Numbered from the stretch's first letter, positions 25,406 to 34,439 are shown. The stretch is 60,465 nucleotides of DNA from Saccharothrix deserti (GCF_009769385.1 NZ_ML775963.1:173084-233548), one strand, 5' to 3'. Numbers and translations: made by a program. Notes: generated by a model from the sequence alone, not told the origin.

Positions 25406-26820
25406 TGTCTTCCGGCCAGATGTCTTCGGGCCAGATGATCGCGGGCGAGACGTTGGAGCAAGAGGTCTGGGCGCTGCTCGAGGACGCCCTGACGGTCTAC
25501 CGGGACAGCCCGCGCGCGGTCGCGTGGCTGCGCGGGCACCAGGCCCGGTTCGGCGAACCGGTGCGCGTCGCCGTGGCGGGCGCGCCGCGGTCGGGCAAGT
25601 CGACCGTGGTCAGCGCGTTGATCGGCGAGGAGTTCGTGCCGACCGGCGCCACCACCTGGTACCAGGACGGGCCGCAGCCGAAGGCGCACGTCGGCCAGTA
25701 CGAGGTGCCGGTGGCGCGCCGCGACGGCAAGGCGTTCGTGGACGCGCCGGACGCCGAACGCGTGGTCGTGGAGTGGCCGTCCCGGTCGTTGCGCGACCTC
25801 ACCCTGATCGACACGCCGGCGGGCACGCCGGTCGAGCACGTCTACGGCGAGGCCGACGCGGTGCTGTACCTGACCAGGCACATGCACACCACGGACCTGC
25901 AGTTCCTCCAGACCGCGCACGACCACCCGGTGGCACGGGTCGCGCCGGTGAACACGGTGCTGGTGCTGGCGCGGGCCGACGAGATCGGCGGCGGCCGGAT
26001 CGACGCGCTGTCCTCGGCCAAGCAGATCGCCCGCCGCTACCGGCGCGAGGCGACCGTGACACCGTTGTGCCAGAACGCGATCGCGGTGGCCGGGCTGCTC
26101 GCGGTGGCCGCGCGCACGGTGCGGCAGGACGAGTTCGCCGCGCTCGCCGCGCTGGCGTCGTTGGCGCGCACCGAGTTGGAGGACCACCTGTTGTCCGCCG
26201 ACCGGTTCGTGGGCGAGGACTTCCCGGTGCGGCTGGACCCGGCGGTGCGCCGCGGCCTGGTCGACCGGTTCGGCATCTTCGGCGTGCGGCTGACCACCAC
26301 GTTGATCCGGCAGGGCTTCGACACCCAGGTGAAGCTGACCGGTCAACTGGTGCAGCGCAGCGGGTTGGGCGAGCTGCGCGACTCGATCGGCATCTACTTC
26401 ACCGAACGCCGCGAGGTGCTCAAGGCGCGGGCCGCGCTGCTCGGTCTGGACGTGGTGCTGCGCGCCGAACCCCGCCCCGGCTCGGCGGGTCTGGCCACCG
26501 CGCTGGAGCGGATCCTGGCCTCCGCGCACGACTTCCGGGAACTGCGGCTGCTGGCGGCGTTGCAGGGCGGGCGCACCCGGCTGCCCGGTGAGCTGGACGC
26601 CGAGGCGTCCCGGCTGGTCGGCGGCCTGGGCACGGACCCGTTGGTGCGGTTGGGCATGGACTACGAGCCGACCGAGAGCGAACTGCGGCACGCCGTGCTG
26701 GACACCCTGGCCCGGTGGCGCGACCACGCGATGGACCCGGCGCTGGACCACGGGCAGCGGCGGGCCGCGTCGGTGGTCGTGCGCAGCTGCGAGGGGATGC
26801 TCACCCAGCTGGTCGGGTGA
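25402..26820 (+). CDS. iniC: Dynamin-like GTPase IniC
   Basis: A 472-aa partner GTPase of IniA. The P-loop is GAPRSGKST (~60-68) and G3 is DTPAG (~137-141). G4 reads ARADE (~190-194) instead of the usual TKxD/NKxD, so nucleotide specificity may be relaxed, as in other IniC proteins. ATG 25402 overlaps the iniA stop (ATGA). The N-terminus is MMSSGQMSSGQM, made by a 15-bp tandem repeat that multiplies the start codon. It probably works with IniA at the membrane. Confidence 0.87.
   Translation: MMSSGQMSSGQMIAGETLEQEVWALLEDALTVYRDSPRAVAWLRGHQARFGEPVRVAVAGAPRSGKSTVVSALIGEEFVPTGATTWYQDGPQPKAHVGQYEVPVARRDGKAFVDAPDAERVVVEWPSRSLRDLTLIDTPAGTPVEHVYGEADAVLYLTRHMHTTDLQFLQTAHDHPVARVAPVNTVLVLARADEIGGGRIDALSSAKQIARRYRREATVTPLCQNAIAVAGLLAVAARTVRQDEFAALAALASLARTELEDHLLSADRFVGEDFPVRLDPAVRRGLVDRFGIFGVRLTTTLIRQGFDTQVKLTGQLVQRSGLGELRDSIGIYFTERREVLKARAALLGLDVVLRAEPRPGSAGLATALERILASAHDFRELRLLAALQGGRTRLPGELDAEASRLVGGLGTDPLVRLGMDYEPTESELRHAVLDTLARWRDHAMDPALDHGQRRAASVVVRSCEGMLTQLVG
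25405..25434. repeat. 15-bp tandem repeat at the iniC start
   Basis: ATGTCTTCCGGCCAG (25405-25419) is repeated with one change at 25420-25434. It gives two MSSGQ units and several in-frame start codons for iniC. Confidence 0.9.
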
Positions 26821-26842
26821 CCCGCCGCGGTCGGTTGAGCGG

Positions 26843-27685
26843 TCAGTTGAGCGCCGCCGCCACCGCCCGCACCGCCGCGGACGGCGTCCGGCGCGGGTCG
26901 GTGATCAGGAACAACGTGCTGTCGGGCAGTTCGCGCACGCGCTGGAGCGTGCCCGCGTCCAACTGCTCGGCGACCGCGACGCGCGGCAGCACCGTCCACC
27001 CCAGACCCGCCACCACGCAAGACCGGACGGCCTCGATGCTGCCGAACCGGGTGATGCTCGGCGTCGCGGAGAGCTCCCGCACGAACCGGTCGCTGTACGA
27101 ACAGCCCTCCTCCAGCAGGAAGTACCGCTCGTCCAGCACCACGCCGGGCGCGGACACCAACTCGATCGGCTCGACCCCGATGGCGGTGACCTTCAGGCCC
27201 GGCGCGACCACCGCGTCCTCCAACACCAGCGCCAGGTCCAGCGTGCCGTTGCGGACACCGGCGAGCGCCTGCCTGGTCCCGGCGGGCGACAGGTGCACGG
27301 TGATGCCCGGCCAGCGCATGGCCACGTCCGCGACCCGCTGCGGCAGCCGGTAGGCGCAGACCGACTCGGGTGCGGCTATCCGAACGTCGCCCTCGACGGC
27401 CGTGCTGCCGCGCACCGCGTCACGCAGGCGCTGTTCGGAGGACAGCACCTCCCTGGCGTGCTCGACGGCCTGACGGCCCGCCTCGGTCAGCCGGGCGCCG
27501 CTGGGCAGCCGGTCGAACAGGCGGGCTCCGAGGTGCCGTTCCAGGGCTTTGACCTGGCTCGTCACCGTGGATTGCACGAGGTGCAGCTCCGCCGCGGTGG
27601 CGGTGAAGCTGCCCGTGCGCGCGAGCACCAGCAGGGTGCGCAGGAGACGGGTGTCCACCGGATCGACAATACCGATCGGAAACAT
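26843..27685 (-). CDS. LysR family transcriptional regulator
   Basis: A 280-aa LysR regulator. The winged HTH is at the N-terminus (VDTRLLRTLLVLARTGSFTA, then AELHLVQSTVTSQVKALERH), followed by a periplasmic-binding-like effector domain (EGDVRIAAPESV onward). ATG 27685 is chosen because the family usually starts 8-12 residues before the HTH. It is divergent from the PhzF-like gene with a 49-bp gap, so it probably regulates it. Confidence 0.9.
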   Translation of the reverse strand: MFPIGIVDPVDTRLLRTLLVLARTGSFTATAAELHLVQSTVTSQVKALERHLGARLFDRLPSGARLTEAGRQAVEHAREVLSSEQRLRDAVRGSTAVEGDVRIAAPESVCAYRLPQRVADVAMRWPGITVHLSPAGTRQALAGVRNGTLDLALVLEDAVVAPGLKVTAIGVEPIELVSAPGVVLDERYFLLEEGCSYSDRFVRELSATPSITRFGSIEAVRSCVVAGLGWTVLPRVAVAEQLDAGTLQRVRELPDSTLFLITDPRRTPSAAVRAVAAALN

Positions 27686-27734
27686 CGCAGGGAATCGTTG
27701 GACTCGATGTGGCGTGGTGGGGGACGCTGTCGGC

Positions 27735-28565
27735 ATGACCGAAGTGCTCCGCTACACCGCTTTCACCACCGACCCGGCGGGCGGCAACCCGGCCGGTGTC
27801 GTGCTCGACGCTACCGGGCTCGACGACAACCGCATGTTGGAGATCGCCGCCGGGATCGGCTACTCCGAGACCGCGTTCGTCTTCCCCCGCGGCGCCGGGC
27901 CCGAGGCCGACGCGCGGGAGTTCGACGTGCGGTACTTCAGCCCGCTGGTGGAGGTGCCGTTCTGCGGTCACGCCACCGTGGCGGCGGCCGTCGCACTGGA
28001 ACGGCCGGGCGCGCTGCGGTTCCACACCCGCGCGGGGCTGGTGGAGATCGCCACGTCACCCGGCACGGCGACCTTGACCAGCGTGCCGACCTCGTCCACG
28101 CCCGCGTCCGACGAGGACGTCGCCGAGGCGTTGCGGGCGCTGGGGTGGTCGGCCGACGACCTCGACCCGCGCTACCCCGTGCACTGGGCGTTCGGCGGTG
28201 GGCGGCACCTCGTGCTGGCCGCGCGGACGCGGGAACGGTTGGCGTCGTTGGACTACGACTTCGACGCGCTGGGCAACCTGTTGCGGGCCAACGACGGGAT
28301 CACCGCGCAACTGGTGCACCAGCGCTCCGAGGACGTCTTCGACGCGCGCGACCCGTTCCCGATCGGCGGCATCGTCGAGGACCCGGCGACGGGCGCCGCC
28401 GCGCTGGCGTTCGGCGGCTACCTGCGGGCCATCGGCGAGGTCACCCGACCGCGGGTGATCACCATCCACCAGGGCGTGGACATGGGACGTCCCAGCCTGC
28501 TGACGATCGAGGTCTCACCCGACGACCCGCAGGTCACCGTGACCGGTGCGGCAGTGCGGATCTAG
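27735..28565 (+). CDS. PhzF family isomerase
   Basis: A 276-aa PhzF/diaminopimelate-epimerase-fold enzyme. It has the family motifs YTAFTTDPAGGNPAGVV at the start, the catalytic Glu in YSETAFVFP (~45), FCGHATVAAA (~78) and IVEDPATGAAALAFGGYL near the C-terminus. PhzF proteins isomerise or epimerise small metabolites; phenazine synthesis is not implied because no other phz gene is present. It is divergent from a LysR gene. Its stop codon is inside a 14-bp direct repeat (28557-28570 and 28579-28592) that also gives the stop of the convergent reductase gene. Confidence 0.88.
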   Translation: MTEVLRYTAFTTDPAGGNPAGVVLDATGLDDNRMLEIAAGIGYSETAFVFPRGAGPEADAREFDVRYFSPLVEVPFCGHATVAAAVALERPGALRFHTRAGLVEIATSPGTATLTSVPTSSTPASDEDVAEALRALGWSADDLDPRYPVHWAFGGGRHLVLAARTRERLASLDYDFDALGNLLRANDGITAQLVHQRSEDVFDARDPFPIGGIVEDPATGAAALAFGGYLRAIGEVTRPRVITIHQGVDMGRPSLLTIEVSPDDPQVTVTGAAVRI

Positions 28566-28592
28566 ACGCGCGGACGCGCGGATCTAGACGCG
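28557..28592. repeat. Direct repeat carrying both convergent stop codons
   Basis: CGGATCTAGACGCG occurs at 28557-28570 and 28579-28592 (22-bp period). The first copy holds the PhzF stop and the second holds the stop of the convergent F420-type reductase. Confidence 0.85.
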
Positions 28593-29009
28593 TTCCAGCA
28601 CCACCACGGGGATCTCGCGGTCGGTCTTCGTCGCGTAGCTGTCGTAGTCCGGCCACACCTCGGTCATCAGCTTCCACAGCTCCGCGCGCTCGTCACCCGA
28701 CGCGGTGCGGGCCTTGGCGTTGAACACGTCCGAGCCCACCTGCACCTCGGCCCGGTTCTCCGCGGCGAGGTTGAGGTACCAGGCGGGGTGTTCGACCGCG
28801 CCGCCGTTGGAGGCGATGACCACGTACGCGTCGCCGTAGGGCTGGTAGATCAACGCGGTCCGGCGCGGTTGGCCCGATTTGCGGCCGATGGTGGTCAGCA
28901 GGAGCGTGAAGACGCCCGGCTGCCACTCGTGGCCTTCGGCACCGTCCGACTCGATGTACTTGCGGATGTGCTGCTTCACCCAGCCGACAGGGCTGTCCAC
29001 TACTGACAT
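28584..29009 (-). CDS. Nitroreductase/deazaflavin (F420)-dependent family protein (Ddn-like)
   Basis: A 141-aa protein of the F420-type split-barrel family related to mycobacterial Ddn. Motifs are GVFTLLLTTIGRKSGQPRRT (~residues 33-52), LIYQPYGDAYVVIASNGG and HPAWYLNLAAENRAEVQVG. Such proteins use reduced coenzyme F420, which actinomycetes make. Natural substrates are mostly unknown; quinones or fatty acids are proposed for relatives. ATG 29009 fits the family length. Confidence 0.85.
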   Translation of the reverse strand: MSVVDSPVGWVKQHIRKYIESDGAEGHEWQPGVFTLLLTTIGRKSGQPRRTALIYQPYGDAYVVIASNGGAVEHPAWYLNLAAENRAEVQVGSDVFNAKARTASGDERAELWKLMTEVWPDYDSYATKTDREIPVVVLERV

Positions 29010-29349
29010 GTCCCCGAAGCTACCGAGCAGACGCCGGGGCCGCTGATCACTACTCCGCACGCGCGGTCGGCAGCATCCGAACAGCCGCAGGGGGATTCCG
29101 CCTATCGGCCCCGGCTCGTCACCTGCCCTCGGCGACCAGCACCGCACGGGACTACTTCCTCGACCCGGAGGGAACCCCCGGGCCGGTCGCACACCGGGAA
29201 CGTGTGACAGATCACGTCGATACCTCCGATCTGCATCGATCAGGTCAGGCCAGTCGGCGGCGTTCACCCCGCGTTTTAAGGGTAGAGGTCGGATCTTTGA
29301 CGCTCTCCCGAACCCAACAACGGGTGAATTCCAGGTGAGGTTTGCCAGA
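29010..29349. promoter_or_regulatory. 340-bp divergent intergenic region
   Basis: No gene is supported here. It must contain promoters for the Ddn-like gene (left) and the cyclotransferase-like gene (right). GTGACAGATCAC near 29200 is a small inverted repeat. TTGACG at 29297-29302 may be a -35 box for the rightward gene. Confidence 0.4.
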
Positions 29350-30420
29350 ATGGGGTCCATGACACAGCCCTTCACGGACGATAGTCACCCGGCCGAGCCC
29401 TATCCGGGAGCTCGGCCGGGACACTGCTTCGTGCACCTCGACGGCGCCGGCTGGCCGGTCACGCCCGATCCCGGTGCCGATTCCGGATGGCGGGTCGCCC
29501 CCGACGGGCAGGACCTGGACGACTGGCTCGCCGAGCACGGCGAGCCGCCGCTCTCGGGCCGGATGCCGGTGCTGGCCTACGGCTCCAACGCCAACCCCGC
29601 CAAGGTGACGTGGCTGCGGGAAGAACTCGGATTGACCGGCCCGGCCGTGGTGCTGCGGGCCCGCTGCGACGGGCTCGCCGCCGTCTGGGCCGCCGGACTG
29701 CGCAAGACCGACGGCCAGCGGCCGGCCACCCTCGCGGCCGCGCCCGGCGTCGAAGAAGAGCACGCGGTGTGGTTCGCCACCGCGGAGCAGTTGCGGGTGC
29801 TCGACCGCTGCGAGGGCCGGGGCCTGCGCTACCGGCTCGTCCGCGTGCACACCGGCCGGGTGACGCTGTTCGACGGCGGCGTGGTCGACTCCGTGCTCGC
29901 GTACACCGGTGCGGGCACCAGGCGGATGCCCCTCCTGGTCAACGGCAGGCCGGTGCGCTGCGCCGACGTGGACCAGCGAGGCGCGCGCCGCCTGGGCGGA
30001 CGCCCGGCCGACGGCGACGGCCTGGACGTGACGCCGGTGCACGGCGAACCGTCGCCGGACGACTGGCCCGACCGCCTCTTCACCTACGGCACCCTCCAGC
30101 CGGGGATGGCGGCGTGGCACCTCGTGGAACCGTTCGTGGACGGCGACCCGGAGCCCGCCGCGCTGCCCGGCACCCTGCACGACACCGGCCGGGGCTACCC
30201 GGCGCTGCGGCCCGGCGAAGGACCCGGCGTGCCGGGGCACGTGCTGCGCCTGGAGAACCCCGAGGACGCCCTGCCGGTGCTGGACGAGTACGAGGGCGAC
30301 GAGTACCGCCGCGTGCGCGTCACGCTGCCCGACGGGCAGGTCTGCTGGACCTACCTGTGGACGGCCGAGGTGGGCGACATGCCGGTGCTCCCCGACGGCT
30401 GGGTAGAGAACCGTCCATAA
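29350..30420 (+). CDS. Two-domain gamma-glutamylcyclotransferase-like (AIG2/GGCT) protein
   Basis: A 356-aa protein with two GGCT/AIG2-like beta-barrel domains. The first, ~75-220, starts VLAYGSNANPAKVTWL, the YGSN motif of this fold. The second, ~235-350, starts RLFTYGTLQPGMAAWH, with the acid in the VLDEYEGDEYRRV motif typical of GGCT-like enzymes. A fused pair is less common than single domains. The start at ATG 29350 has AGGTGAGG nine bases upstream; ATG 29359 is possible. It may process gamma-glutamyl amines or peptides. The substrate is unknown. Confidence 0.83.
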   Translation: MGSMTQPFTDDSHPAEPYPGARPGHCFVHLDGAGWPVTPDPGADSGWRVAPDGQDLDDWLAEHGEPPLSGRMPVLAYGSNANPAKVTWLREELGLTGPAVVLRARCDGLAAVWAAGLRKTDGQRPATLAAAPGVEEEHAVWFATAEQLRVLDRCEGRGLRYRLVRVHTGRVTLFDGGVVDSVLAYTGAGTRRMPLLVNGRPVRCADVDQRGARRLGGRPADGDGLDVTPVHGEPSPDDWPDRLFTYGTLQPGMAAWHLVEPFVDGDPEPAALPGTLHDTGRGYPALRPGEGPGVPGHVLRLENPEDALPVLDEYEGDEYRRVRVTLPDGQVCWTYLWTAEVGDMPVLPDGWVENRP

Positions 30421-30518
30421 TGCGCCCGATCCGGTGAATTGTTCGCCTATGGAACCAACCGCCCGGCGGGTGGGTACGTCCTCCTGGTAAGGACCACGTA
30501 TCCGACCAGGAGGTGGAC

Positions 30519-31103
30519 ATGAGGCGGCTCGTGGCGTTCGGCGCTCTCGCGGTCGCGCTCACCGCGTGCGGCAGCCGCCAGCAGGCGGCCGACCAGTCGG
30601 CCCTCGTGGTCGAACCGTCCTCGTCCTCGTCCTCCCGGATCGCGCCGGTGCCGCCGTCGTCGCCCACGGCGGCCACCCCGGCGTCGAACAGGTGCACCGC
30701 CGCCGTGCTCGTGGCCTCGGTCCAGCCCGGCGACGCGGGCGCGGGCAACCGCTACGGCAAGCTCGTGGTGACCAACAACGGCGCGGCGCCGTGCACGCTC
30801 AACGGGTACAGCGGCCTGCAACTGCTCGACAGCGCCGGCAACCCGGTGCCGACCGACCTCGAGCGCACCGCCGACCCCGGACCGTCGCCGGTGACCCTGG
30901 CACCCGGCACGGCGGCCGCGGCGAACCTGCACTGGACCGTCGTGCCGGCCGGTGACGAGCCGGTGGACGAGCCGTGCCAGACCGAGGCCGCGACCGCCGC
31001 GGCGATCCCGCCGGACGAGACGCGGCCGATGAGCCTCGAGTGGGGCCTGGGTCCGGTGTGCGGCGGCGGGAAGATCCAGATCAGCGCGTTCTACGCTGCC
31101 TAG
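30519..31103 (+). CDS. DUF4232 lipoprotein
   Basis: A 194-aa exported lipoprotein. It has a short basic signal and lipobox VALTACGS (Cys ~17), a Ser/Pro-rich linker, and a DUF4232 domain from ~57 (CTAAVLVASVQPGDAGAGNR onward). The domain has NNGAAPCTLNGYSGLQLLD and four further cysteines that may form disulfides. AGGAGG lies five bases before ATG 30519. The domain is common in actinobacterial cell-surface proteins; function unknown. The next gene starts directly after its stop codon. Confidence 0.88.
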   Translation: MRRLVAFGALAVALTACGSRQQAADQSALVVEPSSSSSSRIAPVPPSSPTAATPASNRCTAAVLVASVQPGDAGAGNRYGKLVVTNNGAAPCTLNGYSGLQLLDSAGNPVPTDLERTADPGPSPVTLAPGTAAAANLHWTVVPAGDEPVDEPCQTEAATAAAIPPDETRPMSLEWGLGPVCGGGKIQISAFYAA

Positions 31104-31889
31104 GTGATCGAGTCCAACGTCCCCGGCCACGCCGGTGACCTCGCGGTGCGCACCTGGCCCAACCTGGACGCCTCCTGGCTGGCCGTCCTCGTGCACGGCT
31201 ACGGCGAGCACAGCGGCAGATACCGGCACGTCGCCGAGGCGTTGGTCGAGGCGGGCGCGCTGGTGCTGGCGGCCGACCACGTCGGGCACGGCCTGTCCGA
31301 CGGTGAGCGGGCGGTGATCGCCGACTTCGACGGCGTGGTGGCCGATGTCGGCGCGACGATCGTCTCGGCGTCGTCCGACCTGCCGACCGTGTTGATCGGG
31401 CACGGCGAGGGCGGGCTGGTCGCGGCCCGGTACGCCCAGCTGAACCCGTTGTCGGCGCTGGTGCTGTCCGCGCCGGTGCTCGGCACCTGGCAGGGGCTGG
31501 ACGTGCTGGGGCTGCCGGAGATCCCGGACGTGCCGCTCGACCCGGGCCTGCTGTCGCGCGACCCGGAGGTCGGCAAGCACTACGCCTCCGACCCGTTGGT
31601 GTGGCACGGGCCGTACAAGCGGGAGACCTTGGAGGCGTTGGAGCGCGCGCTGGACGAGGTCAACTACGGGCCGTCGCTGGAGCACCTGCCGACGTTGTGG
31701 CTGCACGGCGACGCCGACGAACTCGTGCCGCTGGCCGACACCCGCACCGGCACGGACCGGCTGCGCGGCCTGCTGTTCGAGGAACGCGTCTACCGCGGCG
31801 CGCGGCACGAGGTGTTCAACGAGACCAACTCCGCCGAAGTGCTGGCCGACGTGGTCGAGTTCGTCCGCCGCGTCCTCGATCTGCGCTGA
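31104..31889 (+). CDS. Monoacylglycerol-lipase-like alpha/beta hydrolase lacking the serine nucleophile
   Basis: A 261-aa serine-aminopeptidase/monoglyceride-lipase-fold protein. It has VLVHGYGEHSGRYRHVAEAL, a typical MGL N-terminus, the acid in WLHGDADELVPL and the His in YRGARHEVFNE. The nucleophile elbow reads IGHGEGGLVAA: residue 101 is Gly (codon GGC at 31404-31406) where family members have Ser in GHSMGG. So the protein is probably catalytically dead, or a sequence error is present. It starts at GTG 31104 directly after the lipoprotein stop. Confidence 0.85.
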   Translation: MIESNVPGHAGDLAVRTWPNLDASWLAVLVHGYGEHSGRYRHVAEALVEAGALVLAADHVGHGLSDGERAVIADFDGVVADVGATIVSASSDLPTVLIGHGEGGLVAARYAQLNPLSALVLSAPVLGTWQGLDVLGLPEIPDVPLDPGLLSRDPEVGKHYASDPLVWHGPYKRETLEALERALDEVNYGPSLEHLPTLWLHGDADELVPLADTRTGTDRLRGLLFEERVYRGARHEVFNETNSAEVLADVVEFVRRVLDLR

Positions 31890-31945
31890 GCCGTCGGGCG
31901 GAGCGGTCGTCCGGGTGGCCCACGCCGGTAGTAGGGTGCGCGGGC

Positions 31946-33592
31946 ATGATCGACCCTGTGGACCCGGTGGAGCAGACCGTCACGGACTTCGGTCGATGGG
32001 CGGAGCAGCACGGCCGTGAGGAGACGGACTTCAGCGCGGCGCTGATCGCGCTGACCATGCTCGGCTTCGAGGACCACGCCGACCTGGAACCGGGTGATCT
32101 GGCGGAGTTCCTGCTCGACGCGTACCCGGAGGCGATGGCGGCGTTCGGGCAGGCGCCCAGCGAGGCCATGCCCGACACGTTGCGAGACTTGCTCGCGTTT
32201 TTCCGTGACCGCGGACGGCTGCCCGCCGACCGGGTGCGCCGGCTACTGGACGAGTTGGACGAGGTCGAACCCGAGTTCCTGGATCTGGTCGAGGACTTCG
32301 CCGGCCCGGTGCCTGATCTGGCGAGCGTCCTGGGTGTGCCGGACCGGCTGCCGCCGATCCGACTGCCTTCGCCCGACGTCCTGGCGGCCGACGCCCGAAC
32401 CGCCCGACTGGTCGCGGACGCGCGGGCGCTGGCGGTGTGGGTCGGCGAGCAGCGGCCCACGTCGCCGGACGACACCGAGCTGACCGACGCGGACGCCGAG
32501 CGGGCCGAGCGGGACCTCGGCATCACCTCGATCGACCGCGTCCAACTGTGGGAACTCGCCGACGTGTTGGGGTTCCTCGACTTCTCCGAGGACGAACCGA
32601 CCGTTTCGACCAGCGCGGACGCCCACGCGTGGCCCGACGTGGACGACGAGGTGGCACTCGCGCTGTGGGAGCGGGCACTGGGCCACGTGCTGCTGCACTC
32701 GGCGGCCATCGACGCCTTCGCGCACCGCGCCGAACACCTCACCATGGCGGAGGTGGGCGGCCCGCTGCTGCCGTTGCTGTTCCTCCGTCAGGGCCGCGGA
32801 ATGGAAACCACCGGCGTCAGCGATGCGGTCCGGATCGCCGCGGACCTGGAACTGGAACACCTGTCCCCCAAGGCCGCCGACCGGGTGTGGCAGGCGTGGG
32901 TCGCCGAGCACGGCGATCCCGGCCAGGCGTTGCTCGACCGGCTCACCAGGCTCGGCGCGGTCGAGGTCCGCGACGACGTCGTCACCCTCACGCCGGTGGC
33001 GCGGCACGTGGCACGCATCAAGTTGGTGGAGGGCGGCATCGAGATCCCGTTGCTACCGCCCAGCGCGGAAATGACCGCCCGACAGCTGGTCGATGCCGCG
33101 CCGGGCTTCACCGAGGAGGAACTGGCGGCCGAGGTGCGGGCGTGGCTCACGAGCCGGGACGCCGCCGACGCGGCCCGCGAACTGCTCGACCTCGCCGCGC
33201 AGGGCGACGGCGGCGAGCGGAAGTGGGCCGTGGTCGTCGCGAAACAGCTGGGCGGAACCGTGGCGGAACAATGGCGGGCGGCACTCGACGTGCCGGCGCT
33301 GCGCGCCTACGCGAAGTCCGCACTCGGCGAGCCACCGGACGACTCGGACCGCGCGTGGATGCTCATCGACGCCGTCACGTCGTCGAACGGGACGCCGGAG
33401 CCGATCGCGGCGGCCGTCGCGGAGGTCGTGCCGGCGGGCCGGGAACAGGCGCTGTTCGAGGTGGCATGGCGACTCCCGCACCCGCAGGCGGGCGACGCGC
33501 TCGCGGACATCGGCGAGGCGCACCCCGACAAGAAGATCGCCAAAGCCGCCCGCAAGGCGGCGTTCAAGGCGTCTTCCCGCCCGCGGGCCTGA
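31946..33592 (+). CDS. Conserved hypothetical protein, 548 aa
   Basis: A 548-aa soluble, acidic, mostly helical protein starting MIDPVDPVEQTVTDFGRWAE. No catalytic motif or known domain is recognised. The C-terminal part (~440-548) looks like short helical, HEAT-like repeats: DPxA-type helices such as EVAWRLPHPQAGDALADIGE and HPDKKIAKAARKAAFKA. This pattern is often seen in actinobacterial hypothetical proteins that act as scaffolds. Its middle has WELADVLGFLDF and a winged-helix-like VEVRDDVVTLTPVARHVARI stretch. Function unknown. Confidence 0.75.
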   Translation: MIDPVDPVEQTVTDFGRWAEQHGREETDFSAALIALTMLGFEDHADLEPGDLAEFLLDAYPEAMAAFGQAPSEAMPDTLRDLLAFFRDRGRLPADRVRRLLDELDEVEPEFLDLVEDFAGPVPDLASVLGVPDRLPPIRLPSPDVLAADARTARLVADARALAVWVGEQRPTSPDDTELTDADAERAERDLGITSIDRVQLWELADVLGFLDFSEDEPTVSTSADAHAWPDVDDEVALALWERALGHVLLHSAAIDAFAHRAEHLTMAEVGGPLLPLLFLRQGRGMETTGVSDAVRIAADLELEHLSPKAADRVWQAWVAEHGDPGQALLDRLTRLGAVEVRDDVVTLTPVARHVARIKLVEGGIEIPLLPPSAEMTARQLVDAAPGFTEEELAAEVRAWLTSRDAADAARELLDLAAQGDGGERKWAVVVAKQLGGTVAEQWRAALDVPALRAYAKSALGEPPDDSDRAWMLIDAVTSSNGTPEPIAAAVAEVVPAGREQALFEVAWRLPHPQAGDALADIGEAHPDKKIAKAARKAAFKASSRPRA

Positions 33593-33676
33593 CGTCGGAA
33601 CCACTGTTCCCCCGGCAGGTTCAGCGGCGCCGGGCCGAGCACTTGGTCTCGGGCTTGCCCGATACCTGATCGCGCC

Positions 33677-34423
33677 TCACCAGGGCTGGTCGGTCGGCCG
33701 CACCAGGATCTCGTTGACCGCCACGTGGTCGGGCTGGGTCACCGCGTACCGCACCGCGCCGGCGACGTCGTCCGGCTGGAGTTGGCGCATCGAGTCCGCC
33801 AGCCTGGTGATGCCGTCCTTGGCCGCCTGGTTGGTGATGTGCTCGCGCAGCTCGGTCTCCACGATGCCGGGCTCGACCACGACCACCCGCACGCCGCGCT
33901 GGGTCACCTCTTGGCGCAGCGACTCGCTGAACGCGTTGAGGCCGAACTTCGTCGCGTTGTAGACCGCCGTGCCGCTGCGCACGACGCGCCCCGCCGTGGA
34001 CGACACCTGCACCACCGCGCCCTTGCTCGCCAACAGGTGCGGCAGGGCGGCGTGGGTGAGGAACATGACCCCCAGCAGGTTCGTCGACACCATCCGGGTC
34101 CAGTCCGTGGTGTCCGCGCCCTCGACCGGACCGAGCAGCATCACGCCCGCGTTGTTGACCAGCACGTCGAGCCCGCCGAACGCCTCGACGGCCTGCGCCA
34201 CCGCGTCCCGGCACGCCGCCTCGTCGGTGACGTCCAGCTCGACCGACAGGACCCTGGCCCCGTCCTCGACCAGCCGGTCCTCCAACGCCTTCAGCCGTTC
34301 CACGCGCCGTGCGGCGATCACCACGGCCGCGCCCTCCCGCGCCAACGCGACCGCGGTCGCCTCCCCGATGCCCGACGAGGCTCCGGTGACCAGCGCGACC
34401 TTGCCTTGCAGGTGCTTCGTCAT
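33677..34423 (-). CDS. Short-chain dehydrogenase/reductase (SDR)
   Basis: A 248-aa classical SDR. The NAD(P) motif TGASSGIG lies at ~13-20, NNAG at ~88-91, the catalytic Ser in VQVSSTAGR and YNATK gives the Tyr/Lys pair (~154-158). An Arg-Arg (VVIAARRVERL) after strand 2 suggests NADPH preference. ATG 34423 fits the family; ATG 34438 is also in frame. Upstream is a palindrome located exactly between -35 and -10-like boxes, implying repression by a TetR-type regulator encoded elsewhere. Confidence 0.88.
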   Translation of the reverse strand: MTKHLQGKVALVTGASSGIGEATAVALAREGAAVVIAARRVERLKALEDRLVEDGARVLSVELDVTDEAACRDAVAQAVEAFGGLDVLVNNAGVMLLGPVEGADTTDWTRMVSTNLLGVMFLTHAALPHLLASKGAVVQVSSTAGRVVRSGTAVYNATKFGLNAFSESLRQEVTQRGVRVVVVEPGIVETELREHITNQAAKDGITRLADSMRQLQPDDVAGAVRYAVTQPDHVAVNEILVRPTDQPW

Positions 34424-34439
34424 GGGCCCACCCAACATG

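Noticed and set aside
27735..28565. Phenazine biosynthesis based on the PhzF-like gene
   Set aside because: PhzF-family proteins are widespread in primary metabolism and no other phz gene is present.
29195..29215. CRP/GlxR site TGTGA...TCAC
   Set aside because: The half-sites are four bases apart rather than six, so it does not fit the known consensus.
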